NCBI RefSeq assembly: GCF_001665785.1
Contig: NZ_LZSO01000029.1
Span: 124,001-188,000 of the forward strand
Reading direction: 5' to 3'
Length of the DNA stretch: 64,000 nucleotides
Source of the DNA: Mycolicibacterium peregrinum
GTDB lineage: Bacteria; Actinomycetota; Actinomycetes; Mycobacteriales; Mycobacteriaceae
In this document: piece after piece, positions 42,426-51,001 of the stretch
How positions within the stretch are numbered: the first letter of the stretch is position 1
How the letters are laid out: every line of letters starts with the position of its first letter
The notes under the pieces: model-generated
Seen by the model: the letters and a program-made list of their open reading frames with translations, nothing else
What the model was told of the DNA's origin: nothing
The model's database searches: none
Position numbers and translations under genes: made by a program

Positions 42426-43321
42426 GAGCTCACTCCTGGTAGACGTTCTTCGATTTGGCGGGCGGCATCGCAGACGTATGCGCCCAGTTCGTGCACCTGG
42501 TCGGCGGTGAGCGCGGCGAACGGCGCTGCGGTCACCGACATCGTCACCGGTCCGTCGGTGTCGCGGACCGGTGCCGAGACGGTGGCGATGCGGTGGGGAC
42601 CTGAGTCGTCGAGTTCGCCCGGCAGGTAGTCGACGAGGGTGAGATCGGCGAACGACCAGGCCAGGCGCCGGGTGATGGCATCGGGCTCACCCTCACCGGC
42701 CAGGGCGCGCAGGGCGGAGTAGACGCGGACGTACTCAGGGCTGAGCCGTTCGACGACGTATCCGCGCCGGCGTACTTCGCCCAGGACCGCCGCCAGGCGT
42801 TTCCGTAGCCCTGGAGACGGTTGCCCCACGCCGTCCAGCCAGGCCTGCTGGGCCGGCTCGGGGGCCCAGGCCACGTAGTCGCGCCCGAACGGAGCTACCA
42901 GCGGGATCCGGAAGTCGGTGCCGATACGCGGGGCGGTGAGCGTCTCACCCATTGTTTCGACGATCTGCAGGTTTGCCCCGTCGCGATGGGCCAGAAGTAC
43001 CTGTGCGCCAACCGATTCGGAAAGGTGTTGTAGCACCGGCCGAAACCCCCGGTGATTCGCCGGGCGGCCGAGTGCCGCGATGGCCGGCCCGCAGGAGTAG
43101 CCCGCGCTGTCGTCGTCGCGCACGACCCACCGATGTGTGGCCAGGGTGGTCAGGATGGCATGGCCGGTGGCCCGGCTGATGTCGAGCCGGCGGGAGATGT
43201 CGGCGAGGGTGAACGTTCGGTCGGGCTCGGCCGCCAGCAGCTGCATCACGGCGATCACCCGCTCGGTCGGCGGTGACGGCACTTGACTGGCGGTGTTCTG
43301 CCGGTCTACCTTCGGCGTCAT
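42422..43321 (-). CDS. IclR family transcriptional regulator
   Basis: A 299-residue IclR-type protein. The winged helix-turn-helix lies at residues about 15-80 (RVIAVMQLLAAEPDRTFTLADISRRLDISRATGHAILTTLATHRWV), and the C-terminal GAF-like effector domain at 110-290. ATG 43321 is preferred over a long antisense frame that extends into the sulfotransferase gene. Its stop overlaps the alcohol dehydrogenase start. A 14-bp palindrome (43337-43350) lies between it and the divergent sulfotransferase operon, a natural operator for both directions. Confidence 0.85.
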   Translation of the reverse strand: MTPKVDRQNTASQVPSPPTERVIAVMQLLAAEPDRTFTLADISRRLDISRATGHAILTTLATHRWVVRDDDSAGYSCGPAIAALGRPANHRGFRPVLQHLSESVGAQVLLAHRDGANLQIVETMGETLTAPRIGTDFRIPLVAPFGRDYVAWAPEPAQQAWLDGVGQPSPGLRKRLAAVLGEVRRRGYVVERLSPEYVRVYSALRALAGEGEPDAITRRLAWSFADLTLVDYLPGELDDSGPHRIATVSAPVRDTDGPVTMSVTAAPFAALTADQVHELGAYVCDAARQIEERLPGVSS

Positions 43322-43336
43322 ATTTTCGAACGCTAC

Positions 43337-43350
43337 GTCGAATATTCGAC
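43337..43350. promoter_or_regulatory. Palindrome between IclR and sulfotransferase operons
   Basis: GTCGAATATTCGAC is a perfect 14-bp palindrome. It lies 16 bp before the IclR ATG and 30 bp before the sulfotransferase ATG. IclR-type regulators bind such short palindromes near their own promoters. The assignment to this IclR is inference from position. Confidence 0.6.
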
Positions 43351-43379
43351 ATGCACAAGTCGCATATGGGGAGTCATCC

Positions 43380-44642
43380 ATGAGCAGCGCCTCCGACGTC
43401 ATCGAGTTCGACGACCTGGCGGCGCCGCGGCTCACCGAGGCGCAACGGCAGATTCTCGACCACACCGAGTCCCGCCCGGTCGATCTGGACATCGCGACGA
43501 TGCTGGCCGAGGCGCGCATGCAGGCCGGCGTGGATGACCTCGACGACACCGACGGCTTCGGTGACCGACTGGCCGCCCATGTCGCCGCGATCGAGGCCGA
43601 CACCGGCCTGACCCAACTGGCGAGAATGACCTTGCGTGCCAGGGTGGTCCGCCTGCTGCGCAACCGGCTGTCGCTGACCGATCTGATCAAGCGGTACCCC
43701 GAGATCGAGTCGATCCCGATCGAGAAGCCCTTCATCGTCGTCGGCATGCCCCGGTCGGGCACGACGCACCTGGTGAACCTCATCGCCGCCGACCCGCGCC
43801 GCCGCGCACTGCCGTACTGGGAGAGCCAGGAGCCCATCCCGGCGCTCGGGCACGGCCCCGACATCTATGGCGTCGACCCGCGCTATGCACGGGTGAAAGC
43901 CGAACATGACGCGCTGATGGCCAGCACCCCGCTGGTGGCTGCCATGCACGACAGGTATCCGGAGGCGATCGAGGAGGAGGTCGAGATCCTCGACCTCGAC
44001 CTGGCTTCGTATGTGCTGGAATGGCATGCGCGCGTGCCGGATTGGCGTGATTACTACCTGGGGTTGGATCAGACCCGGCACTACGCCTACCTCAAGAAGG
44101 TGCTGCAGGCACTGACGTTTCTGCGCGGCCCGCGGACCTGGGTGCTCAAGAGCCCTCAGCACTGCGAGCAGCTCGGCCCCCTGATGGCGACCTTCCCGGA
44201 TGCGACGGTGGCGTTCACGCACCGTGATCCCGTCGCCGTGATCCAGTCGGCCATCACGATGATGGCCTACGGCGACCGGATGCGCCGCACCAGCATCGAC
44301 CCCGACTGGCTGCTGGACTACTGGAGCGACCGCGTGCACCTGCTGCTCAGCGCCTGCGTGCGCGATCGTGAACTGGTGCCGGCCGACCGCGGCATCGACG
44401 TCGCCTTCCATCATCTGGGCGGCAACGAAATGCCGCTGCTGGAACAGCTGTACGCCCGCGGGGGAGTCGAACTGACATCGAAGGTGCGCCGGCGCTTCGA
44501 GCAGTATCTCGATGGCAATCCGCGCGGCAAGCACGGTCACATCCGCTACGACCTGCAACGGCACTTCGGCGTCTCGGCCGGGGACCTGCGGGGCCGGTTC
44601 GATTTCTACTTCGACCGGTTCGACGTGCGGCCCGAGAGCTGA
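43380..44642 (+). CDS. Sulfotransferase family protein
   Basis: A 420-residue protein with the PAPS 5'-phosphosulfate loop at residues 123-130 (MPRSGTTH), in FIVVGMPRSGTTHLVNLIAADPR, and a 3'-phosphate region FTHRDPVAVIQSAITMM. It belongs to the large actinobacterial sulfotransferase group and is probably cytosolic. It opens a plus-strand operon with an alkylsulfatase-like MBL protein (13 bp gap), an SDR and an LLM enzyme. It may add or exchange sulfate on a lipid or sterol-like alcohol. GGGGAG lies six bases before ATG 43380. Confidence 0.85.
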   Translation: MSSASDVIEFDDLAAPRLTEAQRQILDHTESRPVDLDIATMLAEARMQAGVDDLDDTDGFGDRLAAHVAAIEADTGLTQLARMTLRARVVRLLRNRLSLTDLIKRYPEIESIPIEKPFIVVGMPRSGTTHLVNLIAADPRRRALPYWESQEPIPALGHGPDIYGVDPRYARVKAEHDALMASTPLVAAMHDRYPEAIEEEVEILDLDLASYVLEWHARVPDWRDYYLGLDQTRHYAYLKKVLQALTFLRGPRTWVLKSPQHCEQLGPLMATFPDATVAFTHRDPVAVIQSAITMMAYGDRMRRTSIDPDWLLDYWSDRVHLLLSACVRDRELVPADRGIDVAFHHLGGNEMPLLEQLYARGGVELTSKVRRRFEQYLDGNPRGKHGHIRYDLQRHFGVSAGDLRGRFDFYFDRFDVRPES

Positions 44643-44655
44643 GGAGACGTCCGCG

Positions 44656-45918
44656 ATGACCAGCACACCGTTCGAACCCGTCTACCGCAGCAGGCCCGGC
44701 GCCGACGCGTTGGCACCCGCCTCCGCCGCGGCCGCCCAGCAGATCGCACCCGGGCTGTGGTGTTCACCGGGCCTGTCGAACTCCTACCTGCTGACCACCG
44801 ACGACGGCCGGGTGATCGTCAACACCGGCATGGGTTTCGAAGGGCCCGTGCACCGGGCCAACTTCGACGCCGTGGACAGCTCGCCGGTGCGCTACATCAT
44901 CTTCACCCAGGGGCATGTGGACCACGTCGGAGGTCTGGACAGCGTGCGCGACCCGGACACTCAGGTTGTCGCGCAATCGAACTGGACCGTCTGGCGGGAC
45001 GACAACGAGCGACTTATCCCGTACCGGGCGAGCCGGAGTGCCTTCGCCTTCAGTGAGAAGCTGACCACCGGCATCCAGGCGATCCAGCAACGTCTCGGGA
45101 CCAAGCGCCTGGCCGCCCAGAGCGTGCCCACCGTCGACATCGATTTCGACGAGACGCTGGCGCTGGAGGTCGGCGGGCGCCGCATCGAGCTCGTCTCGGT
45201 TCCGGGCGGTGAGACCACCGACTCGCTGGTGGTCTGGTTGCCCGAAGAACGAATCTGCCTGTGCGGAAATACCTTCGGACCGATCTTCGGGCACATCCCC
45301 AATCTCGTGACGATGCGCGGCGACCGGTACCGCGACGCGCTGACAGCGATCGCGTCGGTGGAGACAGTGCGCGCGCTGCAGCCTGAGCTCCTGGTCACGG
45401 GCCACTTCGACCCGATCGTCGGTGGTGAGCGTATTGACGCCGAACTCACCCGACTGCGCGGCGCCATCCAGTACATCCACGACGAGACCGTCGCCGGGAT
45501 GAACGCAGGCAAGGACGTCGGGACGCTGATGCGGGAGATCACGCTGCCCGCCGAATACGAGGTCGGGCAGGGCTACGGAAAAGTCGCCTGGGATGTACGG
45601 GCCGTCTGGGAGAACTACTCGGGCTGGTTTCACCACCGCTCGACCACCGAGCTGTATCCGGTGGGGCTCGACGCCGTCACCGCCGACATCGTCGAGCTGG
45701 CCGGCGCCGAAGCCGTGGTCGACCGGGCCCGGGCACACCTGGACGCACGCCGCCCGGTGCATGCCATCCACCTGGCCGAGCTTGTCGGACCAGACCATCC
45801 GGAGGCTCGCGACGTCCTGCGGCAGGCCCATGAACGCCTGCTGGCCGAGAGCACGAACTTCTGGGAAACCGCCTGGCTCACAAACCAGCTGAGCCGGCTG
45901 ACAGCGAGGAACTCATGA
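44656..45918 (+). CDS. MBL-fold alkylsulfatase-like hydrolase
   Basis: A 420-residue protein. The metallo-beta-lactamase domain (about 30-260) has TQGHVDHVGG (Gln85, His87, Asp89, His90), GGETTDSL and GHFDP. The C-terminal part resembles the alkyl-sulfatase dimerisation domain (VAWDVRAVWENYSGWFHHRSTTELYP). The first histidine of the usual THxHxDH is Gln here. The pairing with a sulfotransferase suggests sulfate-ester turnover. It is the second gene of the operon, overlapping the SDR start by four bases. Confidence 0.82.
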   Translation: MTSTPFEPVYRSRPGADALAPASAAAAQQIAPGLWCSPGLSNSYLLTTDDGRVIVNTGMGFEGPVHRANFDAVDSSPVRYIIFTQGHVDHVGGLDSVRDPDTQVVAQSNWTVWRDDNERLIPYRASRSAFAFSEKLTTGIQAIQQRLGTKRLAAQSVPTVDIDFDETLALEVGGRRIELVSVPGGETTDSLVVWLPEERICLCGNTFGPIFGHIPNLVTMRGDRYRDALTAIASVETVRALQPELLVTGHFDPIVGGERIDAELTRLRGAIQYIHDETVAGMNAGKDVGTLMREITLPAEYEVGQGYGKVAWDVRAVWENYSGWFHHRSTTELYPVGLDAVTADIVELAGAEAVVDRARAHLDARRPVHAIHLAELVGPDHPEARDVLRQAHERLLAESTNFWETAWLTNQLSRLTARNS

Positions 45919-46664
45919 CCGCACGCGTCAGTTTCGACTTCACCGGGACCACCGCACTGATCACCGGCGGCACCAGCGGGATCGGGCATGCCACCGCGAC
46001 GTTGTTCCGCGATGCCGGGGCCGAGGTCACCGTCACCGGGACCAAGCCGGCCGCGACGGATTACGACACCGACCTGAACGGCATGACCTACCGGCAACTG
46101 GTGATCACCGAGTGCGATTCGGTGGATGACGTGGCGGAGAGCTTCGGGAGTCTCGACGTGCTGGTCAACAACGCCGGCGCGAATTTTCCCGGGGGACTGG
46201 ACGAGTCGAAGCCCGACGGGTTCGACGCGTCGGTGGCGGTGAACCTCACGGGCCCCTACCGGCTGACAGTGGGGTTGTACCGGGCGCTGAAGGCGTCCAC
46301 CGCCGCGGGCGGCGCCAGCGTCGTCAACCTGGCATCCATGTCGGCCCTGCGGGCGGTCCCTCTGGTTCCCGGCTACGGGGCTGCGAAGGCCGGGATCATC
46401 TGCGTCACCCGCAATCTCGCCGTCAAGTGGGCCGAGAAGGGCATCCGGGTCAACGCCGTCGCGCCAGGGGCGATCGACACCCCGATGACCGCACCCATGC
46501 AGTTCGCCCCGGAACTGGTGGAGTCTGAACTGTCGCACATCCCGCTGCGCCGCTTCGGTTCCGTCGGTGAGATCGCCCCCGCGATCGCGTTCCTGTGCGC
46601 CGAGCAGAGCGCCTACACCTCGGGTACGGTCCTCGTCGTCGACGGTGCTTCGGACTGTGTGTAA
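45915..46664 (+). CDS. Short-chain dehydrogenase/reductase
   Basis: A 249-residue classical SDR: TGGTSGIGHATATLF (NAD(P) loop), VLVNNAGANFPGG, catalytic Ser (ASMSALRAV) and YGAAKAG with Tyr and Lys in place, then PGAIDTPM. It probably oxidises an alcohol to a ketone or reduces the reverse. ATGA overlap with the MBL gene upstream and a 3-bp gap to the LLM gene downstream place it inside one operon. Confidence 0.92.
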   Translation: MTARVSFDFTGTTALITGGTSGIGHATATLFRDAGAEVTVTGTKPAATDYDTDLNGMTYRQLVITECDSVDDVAESFGSLDVLVNNAGANFPGGLDESKPDGFDASVAVNLTGPYRLTVGLYRALKASTAAGGASVVNLASMSALRAVPLVPGYGAAKAGIICVTRNLAVKWAEKGIRVNAVAPGAIDTPMTAPMQFAPELVESELSHIPLRRFGSVGEIAPAIAFLCAEQSAYTSGTVLVVDGASDCV

Positions 46665-46667
46665 ACC

Positions 46668-47615
46668 ATGGCGCTGACAGTTCTGCGATTCAATTTCGCC
46701 TCCCCACAAGGAGACCCACGCACACAGGGCCGGCTGCTGTCGGCTGCGCTCGAACTCGCGCAATGGGGTGAAGCCAAAGGCATCATCTCGGTGAGCGTCG
46801 ATGAGCACCACGCCACCGGACATGGCTGGAGTTCCAATCCGATCATGGCGGCCGCGATGTTTCTGGCCCGTACCGAGCGGCTGATCGCCAGTGTGGACTG
46901 TGCACTCGGCCCGCTGTGGAACCCGGTACGCCTGGCCGAGGACATCGCCCTGGCGGACAACATGAGCCGCGGGCGGCTGTTCACCACGGTGGGCCTCGGT
47001 TACCGCGAAGTCGAATACGACTCGCTCGGAGTCGATTTCAGCAGGCGTGGCGTCCTGATGGACGACCTGATCACCCGGATGCTCGAGGTCTGGGCCGAAA
47101 CGGGGACCTGGACCCGGCCACATCCGCCACTGTTCGTCGGCGGCGGGGTGCGGGCCACCGCACGGCGGGCCGCGCGATTCGGTCTGCCCCTCAGCCTGGT
47201 CGACCACCTGCCCGACATCGCCGATCACTACCGGGAACTGTGTGCGCAGCAGGACGTCACCCCGGCAGTCCTGATGCCCGGGCCGGTCAACCACGGCATG
47301 ATCTACCTGCACGAAGACCCCGACCGGGCGTGGGCCGAGCTCGGCGAGCACATCCTCTGGGAAGCAGTCACCTACGGCGGCTGGTCGGTCGATCAACGCT
47401 CGCTCATGCATCTTCCCGGGGTTCGCACGCTGGAGGAGGTCAGGGAGTCGGGCCGCTACCGCATCCTGACGCCCGAGCAACTCATCGCCGAGATCCGCGG
47501 CGCCGACCAGTACGGGCCGCTGGTCATGCATCCGCTGGTCGGCGGCATGCCGGTCGACGAGGCGTGGAAGTCGGTCGAGCTGCTCACCGACAAAGTGCTG
47601 CCGGCGTTGGCTTGA
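46668..47615 (+). CDS. LLM class flavin/F420-dependent oxidoreductase
   Basis: A 315-residue luciferase-fold enzyme: SVDEHHATGHGWSSNPIMAAAMFLARTERLIASVDCALGPLWNPVRLAEDIALADNMSRGRLFTTVGLGYREVEYDSLGVDF. It could be a Baeyer-Villiger-like or F420-linked oxidoreductase. It lies three bases after the SDR. A 10-bp stem-loop with one mismatch begins at its stop codon, separating it from the next gene. Confidence 0.88.
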   Translation: MALTVLRFNFASPQGDPRTQGRLLSAALELAQWGEAKGIISVSVDEHHATGHGWSSNPIMAAAMFLARTERLIASVDCALGPLWNPVRLAEDIALADNMSRGRLFTTVGLGYREVEYDSLGVDFSRRGVLMDDLITRMLEVWAETGTWTRPHPPLFVGGGVRATARRAARFGLPLSLVDHLPDIADHYRELCAQQDVTPAVLMPGPVNHGMIYLHEDPDRAWAELGEHILWEAVTYGGWSVDQRSLMHLPGVRTLEEVRESGRYRILTPEQLIAEIRGADQYGPLVMHPLVGGMPVDEAWKSVELLTDKVLPALA

Positions 47616-47640
47616 TCCCGGTCCTCGGAAGACCAGGATC
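47614..47640 (+). terminator. Possible terminator or attenuator hairpin
   Basis: Arms GATCCCGGTC and GACCAGGATC (one mismatch) around a 7-base loop begin at the LLM stop codon. No T-run follows. It may lower expression of the unknown protein at 47742 relative to the operon, or protect the transcript end. Confidence 0.4.
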
Positions 47641-47741
47641 GCCACGGTCTCCCCATCGCTGCTCCGACGGGTCGAAGGTTGGTCTGGGAGTTGCCACGCC
47701 GGCAACCGTCCGACCAAACCATCAACGCAGGAGCCGGAAAC

Positions 47742-48470
47742 ATGAAACTTCTCGACGCGGTCGTCGATGCCTACGGTGGCATCGAACGCTGGAGCGGTGT
47801 GGAGTTCATCAGAATCCACCAGAAGATCGGCGGCGGATTGTGGAAACTCAAGGGGGTCGACGGCATCCTCGACGACTCGATCGTCGAGATCGAGCCCAAG
47901 ACCCAACGCGCGTCCCACCGGCCCCTGCCGCGTCCGGGATTCCGCTCGTTCTACTCCCCGGATCTCGTGCTGATCGAGACCGATGAGCAGATACCCCAGA
48001 CCGTCGAGTCCCTGCCCGCTCCGCGCGAATCGTTCGCCGGCCACACCCTCGAGACACCGTGGACCCACCTGCAGCTGGCCTACTTCGCCGGCTACGCGAT
48101 GTGGACCTACCTTTCCGAGCCGTACTCCCTGACGTTCCCCGGCGTGCACACCGAGGAACTCGGTGAGTGGCGGGAGAACGGGGAGACGTGGCGGCGGCTG
48201 GGCGTGCGTTACCCCGACAGCATCGCCACCCACAGCGCCGACCAGACCCTCTACATCAATGCCGACGGCCTGATCCGGCGCCGCGACTACAGCGTCGACA
48301 TCTCGGCAGATTCCCCGGCTGCGCACTACTCCGAGAACCACCAGACGTTCGACGGCATCGTGTTGCCACTGAATCGAACCGTCTATGTCCGCGACGAAGC
48401 CGGGCACCCCGTGCACGAAATGGTCACCGTGACCATCGACATCGAGGACGTGATGGTCACCCGAGCGTGA
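47742..48470 (+). CDS. Protein of unknown function in the sulfotransferase cluster
   Basis: A 242-residue protein, start ATG 47742 with AGGAG nine bases upstream. It has no signal peptide or membrane helix. The sequence is rich in aromatic and charged residues and looks all-beta (FIRIHQKIGGGLWKLKGVDGILDDSIVEIEPKTQRASHRPL; LGVRYPDSIATHSADQTLYINADGLIRRRDYSVDIS). The shape recalls LolA/LppX-like or fatty-acid binding barrels, but I cannot name a family. It follows the sulfotransferase-MBL-SDR-LLM operon after 126 bp with a hairpin. The role may be binding or converting the same metabolite. Confidence 0.6.
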   Translation: MKLLDAVVDAYGGIERWSGVEFIRIHQKIGGGLWKLKGVDGILDDSIVEIEPKTQRASHRPLPRPGFRSFYSPDLVLIETDEQIPQTVESLPAPRESFAGHTLETPWTHLQLAYFAGYAMWTYLSEPYSLTFPGVHTEELGEWRENGETWRRLGVRYPDSIATHSADQTLYINADGLIRRRDYSVDISADSPAAHYSENHQTFDGIVLPLNRTVYVRDEAGHPVHEMVTVTIDIEDVMVTRA

Positions 48471-48553
48471 GCGCGCCGGCGCTCGGACAGTTGCCACCCC
48501 ACACATATCGCGACCCACGCCTACGCGACCGCGGGAGGTGGCACGATTCTCGT

Positions 48554-48898
48554 ATGGAGAAGATCTCGCTCACCGCGATTGCCCGTCAGCAGTTGGCCTC
48601 AGCCCGCACGGCCAACAGTGGACGCAGTGCCCACACCGTCTACGGCGGGCATGAACACCAGCTGCGCCAGACCCTGATCGCGATGACCGAGGGCACCGGG
48701 CTCGACGAGCACGAGAGCCCCGGTGAAGCCACGCTTCAGGTGATCGAGGGCCGGGTGAAGTTGGCCAATTCCGAGGCCAGCTGGGAGGGCTCGCCCGGCG
48801 ACCACATCGTGATCCCGCGTACCCGTCACAGCCTGCATGCGCTCACCGATTCGGTGGTGCTGCTGACCGTCGTCAAGGAAATGGGGCCGCACACCTGA
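48554..48898 (+). CDS. Cupin domain protein
   Basis: A 114-residue single-domain cupin: LTAIARQQLASARTANSGRSAHTVYGGHEHQLRQTLIAMTEGTGLDEHESPGEATLQVIEGRVKLA, ending in GDHIVIPRTRHSLHALTDSVVLLTVVK. Metal-ligand positions H/E are present (EHESPGE, RHSLHA), so it can hold a metal. The role is unknown. It sits between the accessory block and the conserved ercc3 region. Confidence 0.82.
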   Translation: MEKISLTAIARQQLASARTANSGRSAHTVYGGHEHQLRQTLIAMTEGTGLDEHESPGEATLQVIEGRVKLANSEASWEGSPGDHIVIPRTRHSLHALTDSVVLLTVVKEMGPHT

Positions 48899-48914
48899 GG
48901 CCCTCGGTCACGAC

Positions 48915-49262
48915 TCAGCGATGGCTCAGCACATTGACCACGTTGCCCGACTGATCGGCGAAGAAAAACCGCCGTACACCCCACTCTTCGTCGCTGAGAG
49001 GATGCACGATCTCCAAGCCGGCCTCGACCGCGGCGGCATACGCCGCGTCGACGTCGTCGACCTCGATGGAGACGGACGGGTTGACCGGTGCCGTCGCGTC
49101 TTTGGTCATCAGACTCACCTGATGACGGCGTTCCGCGTCGGCCAGTGTGACGATCCAGCCGTGGTTCATCACCTCGGTCAGCCCGAGGGTCTGGGTGTAT
49201 GCGGCGGCGGTCGCGGCGAGGTCGGACACCGTGAGCACCGGCATCACCCGCGACACTGTCAT
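48915..49262 (-). CDS. VOC / glyoxalase-like protein
   Basis: A 115-residue glyoxalase-fold protein: VMPVLTVSDLAATAAAYTQTLGLTEVMNHGWIVTLADAERRHQVSLMT, then SIEVDDVDAAYAAAVEAGLEIVHPLSDEEWGVRRFFFADQSGNVVNVL. Metal ligands cannot be assigned surely. The ATG overlaps the ercc3 stop (ATGA, 49259-49262), so it is translated with the helicase. The functional link is unclear. Confidence 0.82.
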   Translation of the reverse strand: MTVSRVMPVLTVSDLAATAAAYTQTLGLTEVMNHGWIVTLADAERRHQVSLMTKDATAPVNPSVSIEVDDVDAAYAAAVEAGLEIVHPLSDEEWGVRRFFFADQSGNVVNVLSHR

Positions 49263-50908
49263 ATGGCCGGCCCGAGCAGGTCGTCGGCGTCCTTGATGAC
49301 GTAGCCGTAGCCCTGCTCGGCCAGGAAGCGCTGGCGGTGGGCGGCGTACTCCGCGTCCAACGAATCGCGTGACACCACGGAGTAGAACACCGCACCGCCG
49401 CCGTTGGCCTTGGGCCTCAGCAACCGGCCCAACCGCTGCGCCTCTTCCTGGCGGGAGCCGAAAGTCCCTGAAACCTGAACGGCGACAGATGCTTCCGGTA
49501 GGTCGATAGAGAAGTTCGCCACCTTGCTGACCACCAGCGTGGAGATCTCGCCGCGGCGGAACGCGTCGAACAGGGCCTCGCGCTCAGCGTTCTTCGTGGA
49601 CCCCTGGATCACTGGTGCATTCAGTTCCTCGCCCAGTTCCTCCAGCTGATCCAGGTAGGCGCCGATCACCAGGGTCGGCTCGCCGGGGTGGCGCTCCAGG
49701 ATGGACTTCACCACCGCTATCTTGGTGTGCACCGTCGAGCACAGCTTGTAGCGCTCCTCGGGTTCGGCGGTGGCGTAGAGCATCCGCTCGTTGTCGGTCA
49801 TCGTCACCCGCACCTCGATGCACTCGGCGGGCGCGATCCAGCCCTGGGCTTCGATGTCCTTCCACGGTGCGTCGTAACGCTTGGGCCCGATCAGCGAGAA
49901 CACATCACCTTCGCGGCCGTCCTCGCGGATCAGCGTCGCGGTCAGGCCCAGCCGCCGCCGGGACTGCAGGTCGGCCGTCATCCGGAACACCGGTGCCGGC
50001 AGCAGGTGCACCTCGTCGTAGATGATCAGGCCCCAGTCGCGGGTGTCGAAGATCTCCAGGTGCTTGTACTCGCCCTTGGTGCGGCGGGTGATCACCTGGT
50101 ACGTCGCGATGGTGACCGGCCGGATCTCCTTCTTCTCACCCGAGTACTCGCCGATCTCGTCCTCAGTCAGCGAGGTGCGGGCCACCAGTTCGCGTTTCCA
50201 CTGCCGCCCGGCCACCGTGTTGGTGACCAGGATCAGCGTCGTCGCGCCGGCCTTGGCCATCGCGGCCGCCCCGACCAGCGTTTTACCGGCCCCGCAGGGC
50301 AGCACGACCACGCCGGAGCCGCCCGCCCAGAACGAGTCGGCGGCCATCTCCTGGTAGTCGCGCAGCGCCCAGCCGTCCTGGGCCAGTTCGATCGGATGGG
50401 CTTCGCCGTCGACGTAACCGGCCAAGTCCTCGGCCGGCCAGCCGATCTTCAGCAGCATCTGCTTGACCCGGCCGCGCTCGCTGTTGTGCACGATCACGGT
50501 GTCGTCGTCGATGCGCGCGCCCAGCATCGGGGCGATCTTCTTGTTGCGCAGCACCTCGGCGAGCACGGCGCGGTCGAGGCTGACGAGCGTCAATCCGTGC
50601 GCCGGATGTTTGATCAGCTGCAGCCGCCCGTAGCGGCCCATGGTGTCGACGATGTCGACCAGCAGCGGCTGCGGGACCGGATAGCGCGAGAAGCTGACCA
50701 GCGCATCCACCACCTGCTCGGCGTCGTGGCCGGCCGCGCGGGCGTTCCACAACGCCAACGGGGTGATGCGGTAGGTGTGCACGTGCTCGGGGGCGCGTTC
50801 CAGTTCGGCGAACGGTGCGATGGCGGCACGCGCCGCCCCGGCCTGCTCGTGGTCGACCTCGAGCAGCACCGTCTTGTCGGACTGCACGATCAGTGGGCCG
50901 TCAGTCAT
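49259..50908 (-). CDS. ercc3: XPB-type DNA helicase
   Basis: A 549-residue superfamily 2 helicase almost identical in pattern to M. tuberculosis Rv0861c: N-terminal damage-recognition-like part, Walker A PCGAGKT (Lys209), DEVH box (IIYDEVHLLP), the RED motif (LIREDGREGD) and motif VI QEEAQRLGRLLRP. It unwinds DNA and is thought to act in repair with a nuclease. ATG 50908 is preferred over ATG 50926 by comparison. An esterase gene stands between it and its associated protein. Confidence 0.95.
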   Translation of the reverse strand: MTDGPLIVQSDKTVLLEVDHEQAGAARAAIAPFAELERAPEHVHTYRITPLALWNARAAGHDAEQVVDALVSFSRYPVPQPLLVDIVDTMGRYGRLQLIKHPAHGLTLVSLDRAVLAEVLRNKKIAPMLGARIDDDTVIVHNSERGRVKQMLLKIGWPAEDLAGYVDGEAHPIELAQDGWALRDYQEMAADSFWAGGSGVVVLPCGAGKTLVGAAAMAKAGATTLILVTNTVAGRQWKRELVARTSLTEDEIGEYSGEKKEIRPVTIATYQVITRRTKGEYKHLEIFDTRDWGLIIYDEVHLLPAPVFRMTADLQSRRRLGLTATLIREDGREGDVFSLIGPKRYDAPWKDIEAQGWIAPAECIEVRVTMTDNERMLYATAEPEERYKLCSTVHTKIAVVKSILERHPGEPTLVIGAYLDQLEELGEELNAPVIQGSTKNAEREALFDAFRRGEISTLVVSKVANFSIDLPEASVAVQVSGTFGSRQEEAQRLGRLLRPKANGGGAVFYSVVSRDSLDAEYAAHRQRFLAEQGYGYVIKDADDLLGPAI

Positions 50909-51001
50909 TCGCGGGATCCCATCCACTCATCGCGCGCATCGCGGGAGAGTTCATCGGGTCCCATTATCCTGAATCGGCCGACACGCGCATTCGGCGCCGG
51001 G

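Noticed and set aside
45630..48518. 962-residue open frame on the minus strand
   Set aside because: It mirrors the SDR, LLM and unknown genes of the plus-strand operon, which have clear family motifs. No motif is visible in the minus reading.
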